In this document: positions 34,700-46,482 of the stretch, piece by piece | How positions within the stretch are numbered: the stretch's first letter is position 1 | How the letters are laid out: each line of letters opens with the position of its first letter | NCBI GenBank assembly: GCA_948567375.1 | Contig: OX419763.1 | Span: 682,001 to 746,000 of the forward strand | Length of the DNA: 64,000 nucleotides | Direction: 5' to 3' | Source of the DNA: Lunularia cruciata | Taxonomy: Eukaryota; Streptophyta; Marchantiopsida; Lunulariales; Lunulariaceae | Translations under genes and position numbers: made by a program | The notes under the pieces: model-generated | What the model was told of the DNA's origin: nothing | The model's input: only the letters and a program-made list of their open reading frames with translations | Database searches by the model: none

Positions 34700-36241
34700 T
34701 GTGGTACCCAAATGTTTTTTTTGAAAGTAAAATTAGTTATTAGAAGTGGAAAGAGTTAGAAAATGGGTCAGTATGTAGGTTAAGTCTATATACGTCTAGT
34801 TAGGAACAGTAAAAGAAGGAAAAATCCAATTTGAGTTACTTTGGTTTGGGAGGATACACAATCCAATCTGAGGATAGTTTGCATTGGAATGAATGTTGGG
34901 TGTCAGGAGAACTACATGGCCGATATCTCAATGACCACATGTCCAAATTGTGTGTTCTATATCTTGTTGAAGTGTCTTTTTCAAGGATTTTTGTTGCTAC
35001 TAGAATCATAGAGTTTGAAGTCTATAACCAAAGTTGCAAGCATTTGAAGTTTTTGGAGTAGATGTATAGAGTAGTTGAGTACTTTGGTATAGAGATGTTG
35101 AGTATAGAGACTTTGGGTATAGAAGCTACTTTGCCTTAGGTTCAAGTGAACCAATCCAAGGTACTCATACATCAAATGTAGGTGAATTTACATGAATTAC
35201 TAGAAGCATATGAGGAAGTTAGAATAGGAAAAGAGGACAGCACTAGGATACCAATGACTTCAATTTGAATTTAGACTAAAGATAGGATAGAAATAGAAGA
35301 TGATGTAGCAATAGTAGACAAACCCAAAGTGCAAGAGACAATTGTAGTTACATTAGGTTTAGAAGCTGAAGTAGAAGCATAAGTAGAAGTCGGCTTGGAG
35401 AAGGAGTAATGGATTTCACATCTGAAGAGGTAGATAGTAGAGTGTAGATTCTAATCTGGAGACTTTTAAGGAGAGATTTAGGTAGTTTAGATAACTATCA
35501 ATATGCTGCTTATTTAAAGGAAGCATTTACAATGAGTTGTTATTCATTATTGTAATTTTGAAGTTGAGTGAAGCAAATTGCTATAACTTAATGCTCATCA
35601 TTTTAGCTTAATTTCAAGTAACAATCTTATGTGTGTTTGTGAGTGTTTGGAGAAGTTTGAATTGCAATCAACGAGTGTTAGATGTTAGATTATGTAAATT
35701 TGATTCCATTTTTTGTGTTTGATCTTGAATGGAGTGCAACCAAAGCAATGCCTTGACAAGTCTGTGAAGAATTATAGTGTTCGTAGTACTCTACAAATGT
35801 GATCATAGTGTTAGATTGATGTAAATCAATTTGATTAGGAAGTAGTGCCTTTAATGGAGGGGTTGTGGGACCCACATTTTTTTTTTTGTTTTTTTTTGTT
35901 TTGTTAAAGTTTTGAAGAAGGAGTGAGTAAGAAAGCTGAATTATGAAGGAAAGAATGGACTTATGTGTCTTTGGAGTAAACCCAAAGAAGTTGACCTTGG
36001 GTCGGGAACCAAAAGTACTTGGATGGGGTTACGAAGAGATAGATCCAAAGAAGGGCATCTTTGGGTTGGGAAGCAAAGGCCAATACAAAGACAGTGTAAC
36101 AAAATTTCTACATGGCAAGAAAGTACACTTCAAAAATGGCAGAGGCAAGAGAAGAATACCTTGATAGTGAAAGAAACCAACAGGTAGAAGAAGTGAGAGT
36201 TGATTTTGAAATTGATGAAGAATGACTGCACTTCGGGGTAC

Positions 36242-36249
36242 TATAAAAT
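36242..36249 (+). promoter_or_regulatory. TATA box of copy G
   Basis: TATAAAAT, 34 nt upstream of the first ATG of the coding tract at 36276 (MSNRYPIPL). Confidence 0.6.
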
Positions 36250-36275
36250 TATGATTGCACGGGGAGAAATCAAAT

Positions 36276-38829
36276 ATGTCAAATAGATATCCTATTCCTC
36301 TGAGTACTCATCTTGCAGTAATGTGCATCAAGAAGCCAATTGAGAGTGAAATTTTCCAAAGTCCAGAAGGGGTTAGAGTGCCGCATCCAAGAAAGGAGAT
36401 AGTTTTTCAATGCCAAAGAACTAGAGAGCAAATCATGGCAAAGAAGACTAAGAATGCACTTGCAGTGAGAAGTTTTGCCATTTGGAGGTAAGATATCATA
36501 GCACATATTGAGGTCTTGAATACACTTTGGATTACATTTCTAGCATGGAACCAGAATTTCAGTTTCCTAGGCGTCATGGCAAAAATAGCTACAAGTAATT
36601 GTGAGGAAGGCCTTGAAGTCGAGGGGAAGAGAGGAAATCCGGCTCAATGGGCTGAGTCAGATTGGAGGTTAGTATTGGGGAAGGAAGCAAAAGAGGCAAC
36701 TAGGGTCACCTTCTATCGGAAATGTGATGTTGTAGAGGAGATTGCAGAAATCAGAAATTTGTTCTTCGCCCCGTGTACTAACAATGGCTACAAAGTGAAG
36801 TCCTATGAGGATCCAATCAAATGGAGCATTGTAGGAGCAATAATGGCCATGTTCAAACCCAAATGAATGATATATGTGAACATGCAATAGACAATCTTTT
36901 TCCACCAGATGTTTGCAGGAGTGAAGGTGAATTGGGCAAAGTGCTTCCACAAGCAAACGAGGCAGATGATTGTCAATTGGAGAACCAATACACCTCCACA
37001 TTACTTTGCACCATTGGTAGCACACTTCTACTTTGGATTAAATTTGCTGACAGTAGAGGAGAGGCATCACATGGTATCACATTTCCATCCTGATCTACAA
37101 TGAGAAGTAGATGAAGAGGAGAAGCAATACATTATACAATTACGAGCCAGTGATGATCACTTCATCAGAATGGGACAGGGGGAGATGGTGGAAGGAAGAA
37201 GTCCAAAGACAAAGGAGTGGACTAAACCCAAAGAGGTAGCATTGGCTCAGATGCAACGGAAGACCCTAAGACTCAATCCGTGAGGTAAGAAGGCAGTGAA
37301 GGAGGAGACTTCAGAGACAAAGTCTGAAGGAGAGATAGAGTCCAGAGGAGAAGGGTCAGAAGAAGCAAGCTCACACTACAAAGTGAGGGATCTGGAAGTG
37401 AGAGTGATGGTGAAGAGGAAGTTCAGCAATCAGCTGAAGCGGAAGAAGATGAAGCACTTCATGCGGCGATTGATCGTATGAAGGGAGGAGATAATCCTTG
37501 TTTAGAATTAGCCATGGAGGAGATGGATGTAGAGCCAAAGAAGGAAGATCGGAAGGGAGGCAGAGCCAAGAAGTCAATAATGGAAGAACCTGCAGGTCTG
37601 AGTTCAATTTGTAAGGAAGAAGAAAGCTTAGAAGCAAAATCACTGAAAGTACAAAGATCAAGACTTTGGGGGAAGGCGCTGGTGGAAGACACAAAGTACA
37701 AAGATGAAGAGGGCTTTGAGGGAGTAAAATATCTTAATGCAAAATTTGACTCCATTGCTGGAGCTGCTGAACACACAGAAGAAGGTAATCTCGCAAGATC
37801 GTATGAATGTGAAGAATGAGTTGCAAGTAGTGAAGTATCTACTAGATGAAGAGAAGGGATTGAAGGAGAGTGTAACCCGGAGAGAAGAAGAAGTTGAGGA
37901 ACTTTGGGTAGATGTAATCTTGAAGAAGAAGACTTTAGAGAATTTGTAGGAGAATTTTGAGAAGAGGGGAAGAGTTATGCATAGTCAAGCCAAAGAGTTG
38001 AAGGAGCAGACGGCGTTGCTGGAAAAGATGAAAGAGGAGGTTAGTGAAGTTTGCATCAAAAGTATTCATGTGAAGGCAATGGTGGCTGTGATGGAGCAGG
38101 AGTTAGAGAGCCTGAAGAAGACTGCAACACAAAAAGATCAAGCATGGCAAAGGGAATTGTCGATCCAACACCAAGAGGAGGAAAGATTGTGGGGCTTGGT
38201 GAGAAGTGCTGAAATGCAGAGTTCTTAGTATGCCAAAGAGAAGAAGATGATTGTTGCTGCATACAAAGATATACATAGAAGAGTTGAAGGCAAAATGATC
38301 TCGTGGATATGCATCAGAATCAGTAGAAGAAGTTGTTGGAAGATTGCATGCCATGCTGAGCACGGAGTCTAAGTGAAGGTTGGAGGAAGCAAGACTGCAC
38401 AAACTGAAATTGCTTGTGCAAGAAACTTAGAAGAGGAGAGTGAAAGATGTAGATATGAACACTTTTCTGATTTGTTTACAAGAAAGAGTAGATAGAAAGA
38501 TGTTGGAGGTAGGAGACAATGTAAGTCTCAAATTAGATTTAGTGAACTCAGAGTTAGAGAGACTTATGAGTAATGTGAAGGAGGAGAAGAAGTCCAGAGT
38601 AGTAGAAGTAGGAGTGCAGGTGTCTTTGGAGTTGTCATTTGACACTTTAGAGAAGAGTGGGTCAGAGAGTTAGAGAGGTTACCCATGACCTCAATTGAAG
38701 TTCATAGTGAAGAAGTAGTAGAAATAGTGAAAGATTTGGTAGTTGAAGATAGACTTGAAGAAGGGGAAATACTTGGAGAATCATCGGGTTTGGAAGCCAA
38801 AGTGGAAGTAGACATTGGAACGGATTAGG
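36276..38829 (+). other. LTR-borne coding tract of copy G
   Basis: Blocks in order: MSNRYPIPLSTHLAVMCIKK, IESEIFQSPEGVRVPHPRKE and MAKKTKNALAVRSFAIWR (36276-36491); LWITFLAWNQNFSFLGVMAK and NPAQWAESDWRLVLGKEAKE (36516-36866); MFAGVKVNWAKCFHKQTRQM and PPHYFAPLVAHFYFGLNLLT (36909-37103); acidic linker (37296-37560); SLKVQRSRLWGKALVEDTKY near 37650; coiled coil 37737-38228; MLEVGDNVSLKLDLVNSELE near 38500 and the acidic tail to 38829. The tract spans about 2.55 kb on the element strand. Function unknown. Broken. Confidence 0.62.
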
Positions 38830-39941
38830 AACAGTTTTGAGATATGAAGAGGCAGATATGAACATGTGCATTGCCATTTTGGATCTGTAGGTTGGAAAAG
38901 TTGTTGTAGAATGGTATATTTGTTAGCTAACTGTCAAATGCTCTACTATTTAAAGGAGGCATCATAGTGTGTTGTTATTCAGTTTTCCAAATTTCTAAAG
39001 ATAGATAAAACAAAGTGCTTATTTCAGTTCTCTTGAGCTTAATTTTGAGTATCAATTCTATGTGTTTGTGTTTGTGAGTATGTGGAGAATTCTAAAGTGC
39101 AAGTCAATGAGTTTGTTGGATGTTGGATTCTGCAGCCTTGATCTTCATTTTGTGTGTTTGATCTTGAGTGAAGTGCAATCAGAGCAATGCCTTGACAGAT
39201 CTGAGAGGAATTGTAGTGTTGGTAGTATGTTGCAATTGTGAGTGCAGGGAAATGTTGATGTGAAGCAATTTCAATTGAGGAAGTTGTGCCTTCAGTGGAG
39301 GGGTGGAACACAATTCTGAGGTGAAGTCATTTTGCAGTGAAGTAGCCATCTTTGGAAGAATCTGAATCATCACAATCAAGATTTGTTTGGACAGAATTGA
39401 ATGAGTTTTGATTAAGGAGTGTTAATTTGTGATGAGAATGTGAGTTAGTGCTTGTTACTCTCTTCAAGGTGTGGTTTCTACCTAAGAGGTTAAAGACACA
39501 ACCAAGAAGAACTGAGATTGTTACTATTTGCTTTGATTTGACCAATTTTGAATTGTATCTCTACGGGAACAAACTTTATTTACCTGATTACCACAAAAGT
39601 GATACTTGTTGGGTTGTCAAAGGGGTAGAACAAAATTCTGAGGTGAAGTTGTTTCATGATGAAGTAGCCTTCTTTGGGAGAACTGAATCATCACAATCAA
39701 GATTGATTTAGAAAGATTTGAAGAATTGTGATCATAAGTGTTGTTGATTTGTGACAAGATTGCAACTTGAACACTTGTTACTCTCTTTTGGGTGTGGTTT
39801 CTACTCAAGAGATTAAGACACAATCAAGAAAAACTGTTGGTGGCTTTTTACTTTGTATCTGACCATTCTGACTAGTATCTTTGTGGGAAAAAATGATTAC
39901 TTACCAATTATAGCAAAAGTGATACTTGTTAGGTTGTCACA

Positions 39942-40809
39942 CCAAATGCTTAAAATTTTTCTAGAAGGGGTTCTTACCATTGCTGTTGATCTTTTGGAGA
40001 AAGCCTCAAAGCAGTCTGAAAAAGAACATGAGGTCCATCAGACAATATATGAGGACAAATTGCAATGATACTCTTGGAGAAACCTCTAGAGTAGTTGTCT
40101 GAAACCATCCGTCTCCACTTGCAAGTTGTGTGCAAGTTTCAAGTTCTTGACATCTCATGAATAGATGAGGCACCTAAATATGTCAAAATCAACACCAACA
40201 TGTCAATCAACAACCAACTACCTATCAAGACCTCTCCTAAGATTTTGGAGATGATTTTGCTTGTGATTACACAAAACTCATGGGTGTTGATCCACAAATG
40301 TGTCAATATCATATCTTACTCTATTCATACACCATCCCAATCAGATCCAAATTGTACAGGTTGAACCCCACCTACTCTCAAAAATTGCAAGAAGAATTGG
40401 ACAAACTATTGAAATGTAGGTTCATCTATCCCATAGGAGAAAAAAATGGTCATCCTTGATCTTGGTGGTCCATATGAAGGATATAGGAAAAGTGAAAATC
40501 TATGTGGACTTTGGGGAGTTGAATGCCCAAACCATCTTGGACCTCTTTCCAATCCCATTCATAGATATATTGCTGGACAAGGTGGCCCAAACCAATGCTT
40601 CTCATACATGGATGGGTATTTTGGCTACAACTAGATCTCCATCTCTCCAAAGGACCAATACAAAACTAGTTTTATATGGAGTGGGGCACCTATGGTTACC
40701 AAGTGATGCTCTTTGGGTTGCAAAACGTTGTTGCAATGTTCCAACACTACATGATGAAGTCTTTAGTGAAGTGAGGAAGGATATGGGACTATATCGCAAT
40801 GATATGTGT
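39942..40809 (+). other. Reverse transcriptase remnant of a different gypsy lineage
   Basis: The blocks YSYTIPIRSKLYRLNPTYSQ, KLQEELDKLLKCRFIYPI, KIYVDFGELNAQTILDLFPI and PFIDILLDKVA, then a SYMDGYFGYNQISIS-like block, are Ty3/gypsy RT motifs. They differ from both family X and element K, so a third lineage is present. Only the RT front part is left, bounded by LTR F on the left and interrupted by copy H on the right. No LTR of its own is seen. Broken. Confidence 0.7.
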
Positions 40810-42012
40810 TGTGGTACCCACATGTTTTTTTTTTTTTGAGTTTTAAGGAAGAAGTGTGTTGGTAAAGCCGAAGAAAGGCTAAACATTTGTGGAAGAGCAC
40901 AAAGAATTGTGTGTTTTGGTGTTAACCCAAAGTTCACCAGAGGTCAAAGTTAGAAGGACGTGGGTCAAACAAACAGAAGGGTGAAGCCAAAGACAGAGGA
41001 CTTTGCATCAAGATGCACAACCTGATCCAAAGAACCTATAATGACCTTTCCTCGAGACCAAGATAATCTTGAAAGTGAGAGGAAACTAACTTGTAGAAGT
41101 GGTGGATAAACAAAGAATGACTGAAGAATGACCTATCAACAAAAGACTATAAAATTGAGATATCATTAGGGAAGCGCTACAATGTCTGGAAGGTATCTTG
41201 TGTCTATTCAAAGTTGCCCAAAGGAATGCAAACTATGAATATGCAAGAAGAGTGGGTTAGAGGCTTGAGTTTGATCTTTCATGAGCAAAGAGTGAGGAAG
41301 CACATGATGGAACCAAAGAGAATTAACCAAAGTGTGGTGAGGAGTCTTGAAATTTGCTGATTAGATGTAGTGGCACAGATTGAAGTCTTGTCCAGACTTC
41401 ATATCACATTTATGGCCTAGAACTAGAATTTGAGTTTTCCAAGGTTCATGGTAGAGATTACTGCCAGCAATTGTAAGGATAGGCCCAAGCACCAGGGAAA
41501 GAGAGGAGATCCAGCTTGATAGACTGAGTCAGCTTGGAGATTAGTCGTGGGAAGAGAAGTAGGACAGGTAGGTAGAGTCACCTTCTATCGGAAGTGTGAT
41601 GTTGTGGAAGAAATTGTTGAGGTGAGGAACTCTTTTAGCAAACCCCACACCAAGAACAAGTACAAGGTGGAGAGTTACAAGAGTTCAGTGCAAAGAGGGA
41701 TTGTGAGTGCAATGATGGCTATGTTCAAGCAAGAGCAAACCACCTTTACCATGTAACCATGCAGCAAGCAATGTTTTTCCATCAGATGTTCAGAGGAGAA
41801 GTAGTGGACTTGGCAAAGTGTTTGCACCAATGAGTGGGGCAGATGATCACTAATTGGAGGATGGATATGCCGCCCCACTACTTTGTACCCTTTGCACCCA
41901 TTTCTACTTTGGGCTGAACCTATTGAGCTTAGAGGAGAGCGGACGGATGGTGTCCCATTTTCACCCCAATTTGCAAAGAGATGCAAATGGGGATGAGTGA
42001 TATTATTTCAAG

Positions 42013-42378
42013 ATACAACCCATCCACATCATGCACAAAGATGTTATGCACATCATAAGAGAAAACCATACACAAAGATAAGGGATAACTTAAAGTTAAA
42101 GAACAAATTATATGCACATTCACTAGTCCCATTGACTCCTTGTAAGATTTTGTTTCCCTTTCAATGGAGAGCAACACATCCATTTGAGTTAGCTAAAGTG
42201 AACTAAAGGTGAAGGGAGATCTACTCTAATGACTCAATTTGGTTCCATTCTCAAAGCACTTTCTTGACTTTGTGCTTGCTGTCTTGATTTGCTATGCAAT
42301 TTTGGGCAATCCAAGAAAAGGAGGTCATTGTTTGTGTCGTCACTTGTGGTAGCAAGCGCTTGGCTTGGTTCGGGTTCA
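42013..42378. mobile_element. Unclassified 366-bp insertion in copy H
   Basis: The H coding tract is interrupted by 366 bp flanked by TCAAG (42008-42012) and TCAAG (42379-42383). The insertion begins ATACAACCCATCC and ends TTGGTTCGGGTTCA; ACAACCC and GGGTTC form a weak terminal inverted repeat. No coding potential and no A-rich tail. It could be a miniature DNA transposon or a small non-autonomous element. The ends are placed by comparison with copy D at 31975-32010. Confidence 0.45.
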
Positions 42379-43801
42379 TCAAGGAAATGACTACTACCTA
42401 AAGAGTAGGAAGGAGAAGATTGTGGACGTCTCCATGCCTAGAAAGGGAGCTAGACCCAAAGGACAATTCACACTGGTGCAGCCGTAGAAGATACAAAGAC
42501 TCAATCCAAAGCCTGCACCAATAGAAGTGAAGGAATTGACCTCGGAGGAAGAGTTAGAAGGAGAAATAAAGTCAAAGGAAGAAGCTTTAGGAGCCAAATG
42601 AGAGTTTACAGTGCAAAGAAAAGAGTCAAGTAGTGGCAATGATGGAGAAGCTAAAGTTCAGCAATTGAGAGAAGGTATTGCTAAACAAGAAGAATGGGAG
42701 TTCCATGAGGCAATTGATTGCATGGAAGGAGGAGATAAGCCATATGTGGAGTTGCCAGTAGACAACCTAGGTGATGGTAGTGTAGACGAAGGCACCTTGG
42801 TCTGTGAGCTGGCATGTCTCTCACTCAGGATGAACCTCTGATGGCTATTATGGTAGCGCACCATGGACTAAGAAGGCAAAGAACCCCAACTCCATCATAA
42901 TCTTCCAAGGCTAACACTCCAATCCTCAAGACATTGCTCACTAGAGAACTCAATGAGAGAGAGATAGTTGCAAATGAAAGGATGATGAATACCTCCTCAC
43001 TCCTAGTTTATATACTTATGAAATAGTTACACACCAAAGTTACTAATTACTAGAGTAACTCAAGTTACTAGGTTAAAAGTCAAGTAATGTCAAAAAGTAT
43101 AAAGGAATATCTATCTGCATGTGCATATTCCACTAAGCATGTGATCTTATCTTGACCCAACCACTAAGTCAAGGATTCCTTCACATGGGCTATCCTTGGA
43201 CTATAGAAGAATCCAAAACAAAAAGGCTTGCGGGCCCAAGAGTTCTCAACTCTTTTCTCAAAGCCAAACACCTAGGAATAATATCAAGTAAACACACTAA
43301 AATCCAAAATAGTGGTGCTCATCTTTTCCACTTCCTCTAAAGTAAGGCCCTCTCTATTTTAGTTATAAATAACTTTAACTAATCATGATTAATGTAGAAC
43401 CATCCTTTATCTCTATTGTGGTACCCACATTTTTGTTTTTTTGGTAATTTTGAAGAAGAAGGGTATAGAAGAAGTCATATTGCACCTATATGGCAGAAGA
43501 AGGCAAAGAAAAGTGTCCTCGGGTTGTAACCTGAGGTAAAGTGAGTTTGTGTCAGAAGGCAAGGTATTGAGAATTGCCTTGTCAACCGGAAACCCAAAGT
43601 AAGGAGACTTTGTCTTGGGAGCGCTCAACCCAAGGCAAGGACAATGTAACAACTTTCCTTTGGGGCGAGACGTTCAAGAAGGTACTGCTCACAAAAACAG
43701 CAGTCATACATGTGAGGGGAATTGATAGTGATAGGAGCATGCAAGAGGTGTGATTGCTCGATAGAAACTCGAAGTGAAGAAAGATGGAGGAGGCACACCA
43801 C

Positions 43802-43809
43802 TATAAAAT
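43802..43809 (+). promoter_or_regulatory. TATA box of copy J
   Basis: TATAAAAT, with its first T 27 nt before the ATG at 43829 (MTRNFPSPL), the same spacing as in E and R. Confidence 0.6.
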
Positions 43810-43828
43810 TTGGGCTAAAGACGCAGTG

Positions 43829-46482
43829 ATGACAAGAAATTTTCCATCGCCGTTAAGAAGTTGGCCTGTAGGAGATGGTGGGAAGGGAAGTGTAGTCGCA
43901 GACGCACTGGTGTGTTGAGAGAAAGTAGAGAGAGTTAAGCCAAGAATCAGTAGGAAGAATAGTCCCCAACCTAGAGTGGAAGAGAGAAATATGGGAGGTG
44001 AAAAGAAGAACTCCAAATTTGTAGTGAGAAATCATGCGGAGGTTAGATGTGATCGCAAGAATCAAGGTCCTGAGCAGGCTTTGGATCACATTCTTGGCAT
44101 GGAATTGGAATGTTAGTTTTCTAGGTTTCATGATTGAGATCATCGAGAGTAAGTGTCTCAATGGCCCTGAGGAAGAAGGGAAGGGAGGAAATCTGGCTTG
44201 ATGGATAGAGTCAGGTTGGAGGTTAGTACTCAAGAGAGAAGCAAGCATAGAGCATGGTGCCATGTTCTTGGAGAAGGGAGAAGTAGCCAAAGAAACCCAA
44301 GAAGTGAGAGATGCCTTCACTTCAAAGCGCACAAAGAATGGCTACAAAGTGGAGAGCTATAAGGATCCCGTCAAGAGAAGGATCGTGAGTGCTCTAGTGG
44401 CAATCTTGAAGCCGGAGAGAATGACTTCTGTGATGAAGCACCAAGTAGTGTTCTTCCATAAGATGTTTGCAGGATAGCCAATTACTGGGCAAAGTGTTTT
44501 CATCAGAGGATGAGACAGATGGTGTGGAATTTGCAGGACAAGTCACCTCCACATTTCATTGTGCCATTTGCAGCCCATTCTATCTGGGGCTGAATTTGCT
44601 CAATGCAGCGGAGTGAAACAAGATGGTTTCCCATTTCTACCCCAACTTGAGAAGAGATGTTGATGTGGAGGAGCAGTAATACATTCTTCAGATCAGGAGC
44701 AGTGATGAGTACTACGCGCAGACGGAGCATTGTGTGCAGTTGGAGGTGAGCACTCAAAGTCAAAGAAGAAGAGTTGACAAGGAGAAGAAGAAGAAGAGAA
44801 AGCGTGACCTTGGAAGGCTAGAAAGGTGAACCCAAGGAAAGAACTGGTGGTAATCACGTCATCAAAAGAAGAGTTGGAAGGAGAAGCCAAGTGCAAGTCC
44901 AAAGATTTGGAGAAGGAGGAAGAACTTGAGTTCACGCTGCAGAGTGAAGACACAAGTAGTGGCAACAAGTGCAAGTCCAAAGATTTGGAGAAGGAGGAAG
45001 AACTTGAGTTCACGCTGTAGAGTGAAGACACAAGTAGTGGCAACAATGATGGAGTGGAGATGAAGTCGGTGCCCAAAGAGGAGGAAGTCAAGATGGAGAT
45101 GGAGGAGAAAGGTAACTCGAAACTGGAAGACAAAGTCCCAGAGCAAGAGGAGAAGAGAGTTCAATTCAGAGGGGAGTTTGTTCCAAACACAAGGCAAAGT
45201 ATGAAGTGGGGCCGAGTAAGGTAAGAGAAAAGGAGGATGGAAATTTGGGGAGCAAAGAATCCATTCCTATAAGGCGATTGCGGCTCAGAAGGCGAGTGTT
45301 GAGTGAGGAAGAGAAGAAGAAGGATACAAGTCTGCAAGTAGAGATAAATCCGAGTGAAGGAGTAGAGTATTTGAGGGAGATTATGTGCCCAATGTTAGTG
45401 AAGTTAGAACACAAGAAGAAGGAGATGTAGTCAAAGTGTCTGGAGGTGAAGACTATATTGCAGGTGTTAGCTCAATTAGAAGAAGAGAACTCAGAATTGA
45501 AGAAGAGTATAATCCAAGGTGAGGAGGAAAGGGAAGTACTACAAGTAGATGCAGTAGTACAGAATCAAGTAATCAAGAACTTGAAGAGAGAAGTAGAGAG
45601 TAGAGAGAGAATTATAGAGCAGAATGTCATAGCAAGAGGAAGACAAGAAGCAGAGAATGAAACCTTAAAGCAGTAGTTTGCTGATTCAAGATTAGAGATT
45701 ATCCATGCTATGGTGAGAATAGCAGAGAAGGAGCAAGAGCTTGATAGAGTGATGGAGAGTGTAGAGGAGAAGAAGCAACTCTGGCAAAGAGAGTTGACAA
45801 TAAGATATAGAGAGGAAGAAAGATTGAGAGAGTTACTTCACAATCTGGAGGAGAAGATTGTGCAAAAGGAGAAGGAGAAGGAGACAATGAAAGCCGAGTT
45901 CAAAGCAAAATTGACAATGTATAGAGAAGATTGGCTTGCAGATCGAGAATGGGAGAGAAGAATGAGATTGGAGCCATTGAAGGAGATAGTGACAAAGATG
46001 AACGCAATGTTGAGTACAGAAGCCAACGTGTGAATTGAAGAGATGAGATTGCACAAGTTGAAGTTGTTGGTGCAGGAGATAAGGACAAGAAATGCAAAGG
46101 ATAAAGACTTGAATGCTTTACTTATCAGTCTCAAAACTCGTGTAGATAGAAAGATATTGGAAGTAGAAGACAATATCACGATTGGATTAGACTTAGTGAA
46201 ATTAGAGATAGATAAACTTCGGAAGGATGTAAGAGCAAAACTTGAAGTAGATAACATAGGAGTGCACATGTCTTCTAAATTACCATGAGAGGTATTAGTG
46301 AAGAGTGGGTCGGGAGATAGAGATTTAGAAGGATTACCTACGATAGGAATTGTAGATCAAAGTGAAGAAGTCATAACATTGGTAGAGGAATTAGTAGTTG
46401 TGAAACCCGAGGACAGAGTGGTGAGAGTAAAGTTACTTTGGGATTGGAACTTGATGATGAGGTAGACATCAGATCGGAGTAG
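43829..46482 (+). other. LTR-borne coding tract of copy J
   Basis: Blocks in order: MTRNFPSPLRSWPVGDGGKG; EVRDAFTSKRTKNGYKVESY (near 44310); VPFAAHFYLGLNLLN-like (near 44570); acidic linker with the tandem duplication at 44891-45046; VREKEDGNLGSKESIPIRRL near 45220; MCPMLVKLEHKKKEM near 45390; long coiled coil 45446-46033 (KQLWQRELTIRYREEERLRE); LDLVKLEIDKLRKDVRAKLE near 46190-46240; acidic tail. It parallels copy E over its full length. Function unknown. Broken. Confidence 0.62.
44891..45046 (+). repeat. 78-bp in-frame tandem duplication in the acidic linker
   Basis: Two nearly identical copies, 44891-44968 and 44969-45046, each encoding CKSKDLEKEEELEFTL and the serine-glycine-rich stretch after it. 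78 bp is 26 codons, so the reading frame is kept. Copies E and R have one unit. Confidence 0.92.

Larger units (their letters stand above)
35864..39621 (+). mobile_element. Copy G: solo LTR of family X inside F
   Basis: It starts TGTGGGACCCACATTTTTTT and ends TTGGGTTGTCAAA, 3,758 bp. Flanks GGGGT (35859-35863) and GGGGT (39622-39626) are a perfect target duplication, and F rejoins across it. The coding tract at 36276-38829 is of the B/C subfamily and one of the best preserved, with a handful of breaks. Confidence 0.9.
34700..39941 (+). mobile_element. Copy F: short variant 3' LTR of family X hosting G
   Basis: It starts TGTGGTACCCAAATG and ends TTAGGTTGTCACA. Without G and one target copy it is about 1.48 kb. 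Its middle (34740-35100) is the alternative sequence also found in copy A (shared block AAGCATTTGAAGTTTT and TAGATGTATAGAG), and it lacks the N-terminal and coiled-coil coding parts. TATTTAAAG lies near 35512. No matching target duplication with its left flank, as expected for a 3' LTR preceded by a polypurine tract. Confidence 0.75.

Noticed and set aside
26969-39941. D and F as the two LTRs of one clean element
   Set aside because: They differ in length and middle sequence, and no shared 5-bp flank is visible.
39591-39941. Two successive LTR tails near 39600 and 39930 as a tandem LTR
   Set aside because: The first is the end of G and the second the end of its host F; the GGGGT duplication at 35859 and 39622 explains both.
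42360-42378. TTGGTTCGGGTTCA as a Pol III B box of a tRNA-derived SINE
   Set aside because: It fits the GGTTCRANNCC pattern poorly, lies at the wrong end of the 366-bp insertion and has no A box or A-rich tail.
41547-42802. Opposite-strand open frames such as 41675-41986 as separate genes
   Set aside because: They are shadows of the plus-strand LTR tract of copy H and show no family of their own.
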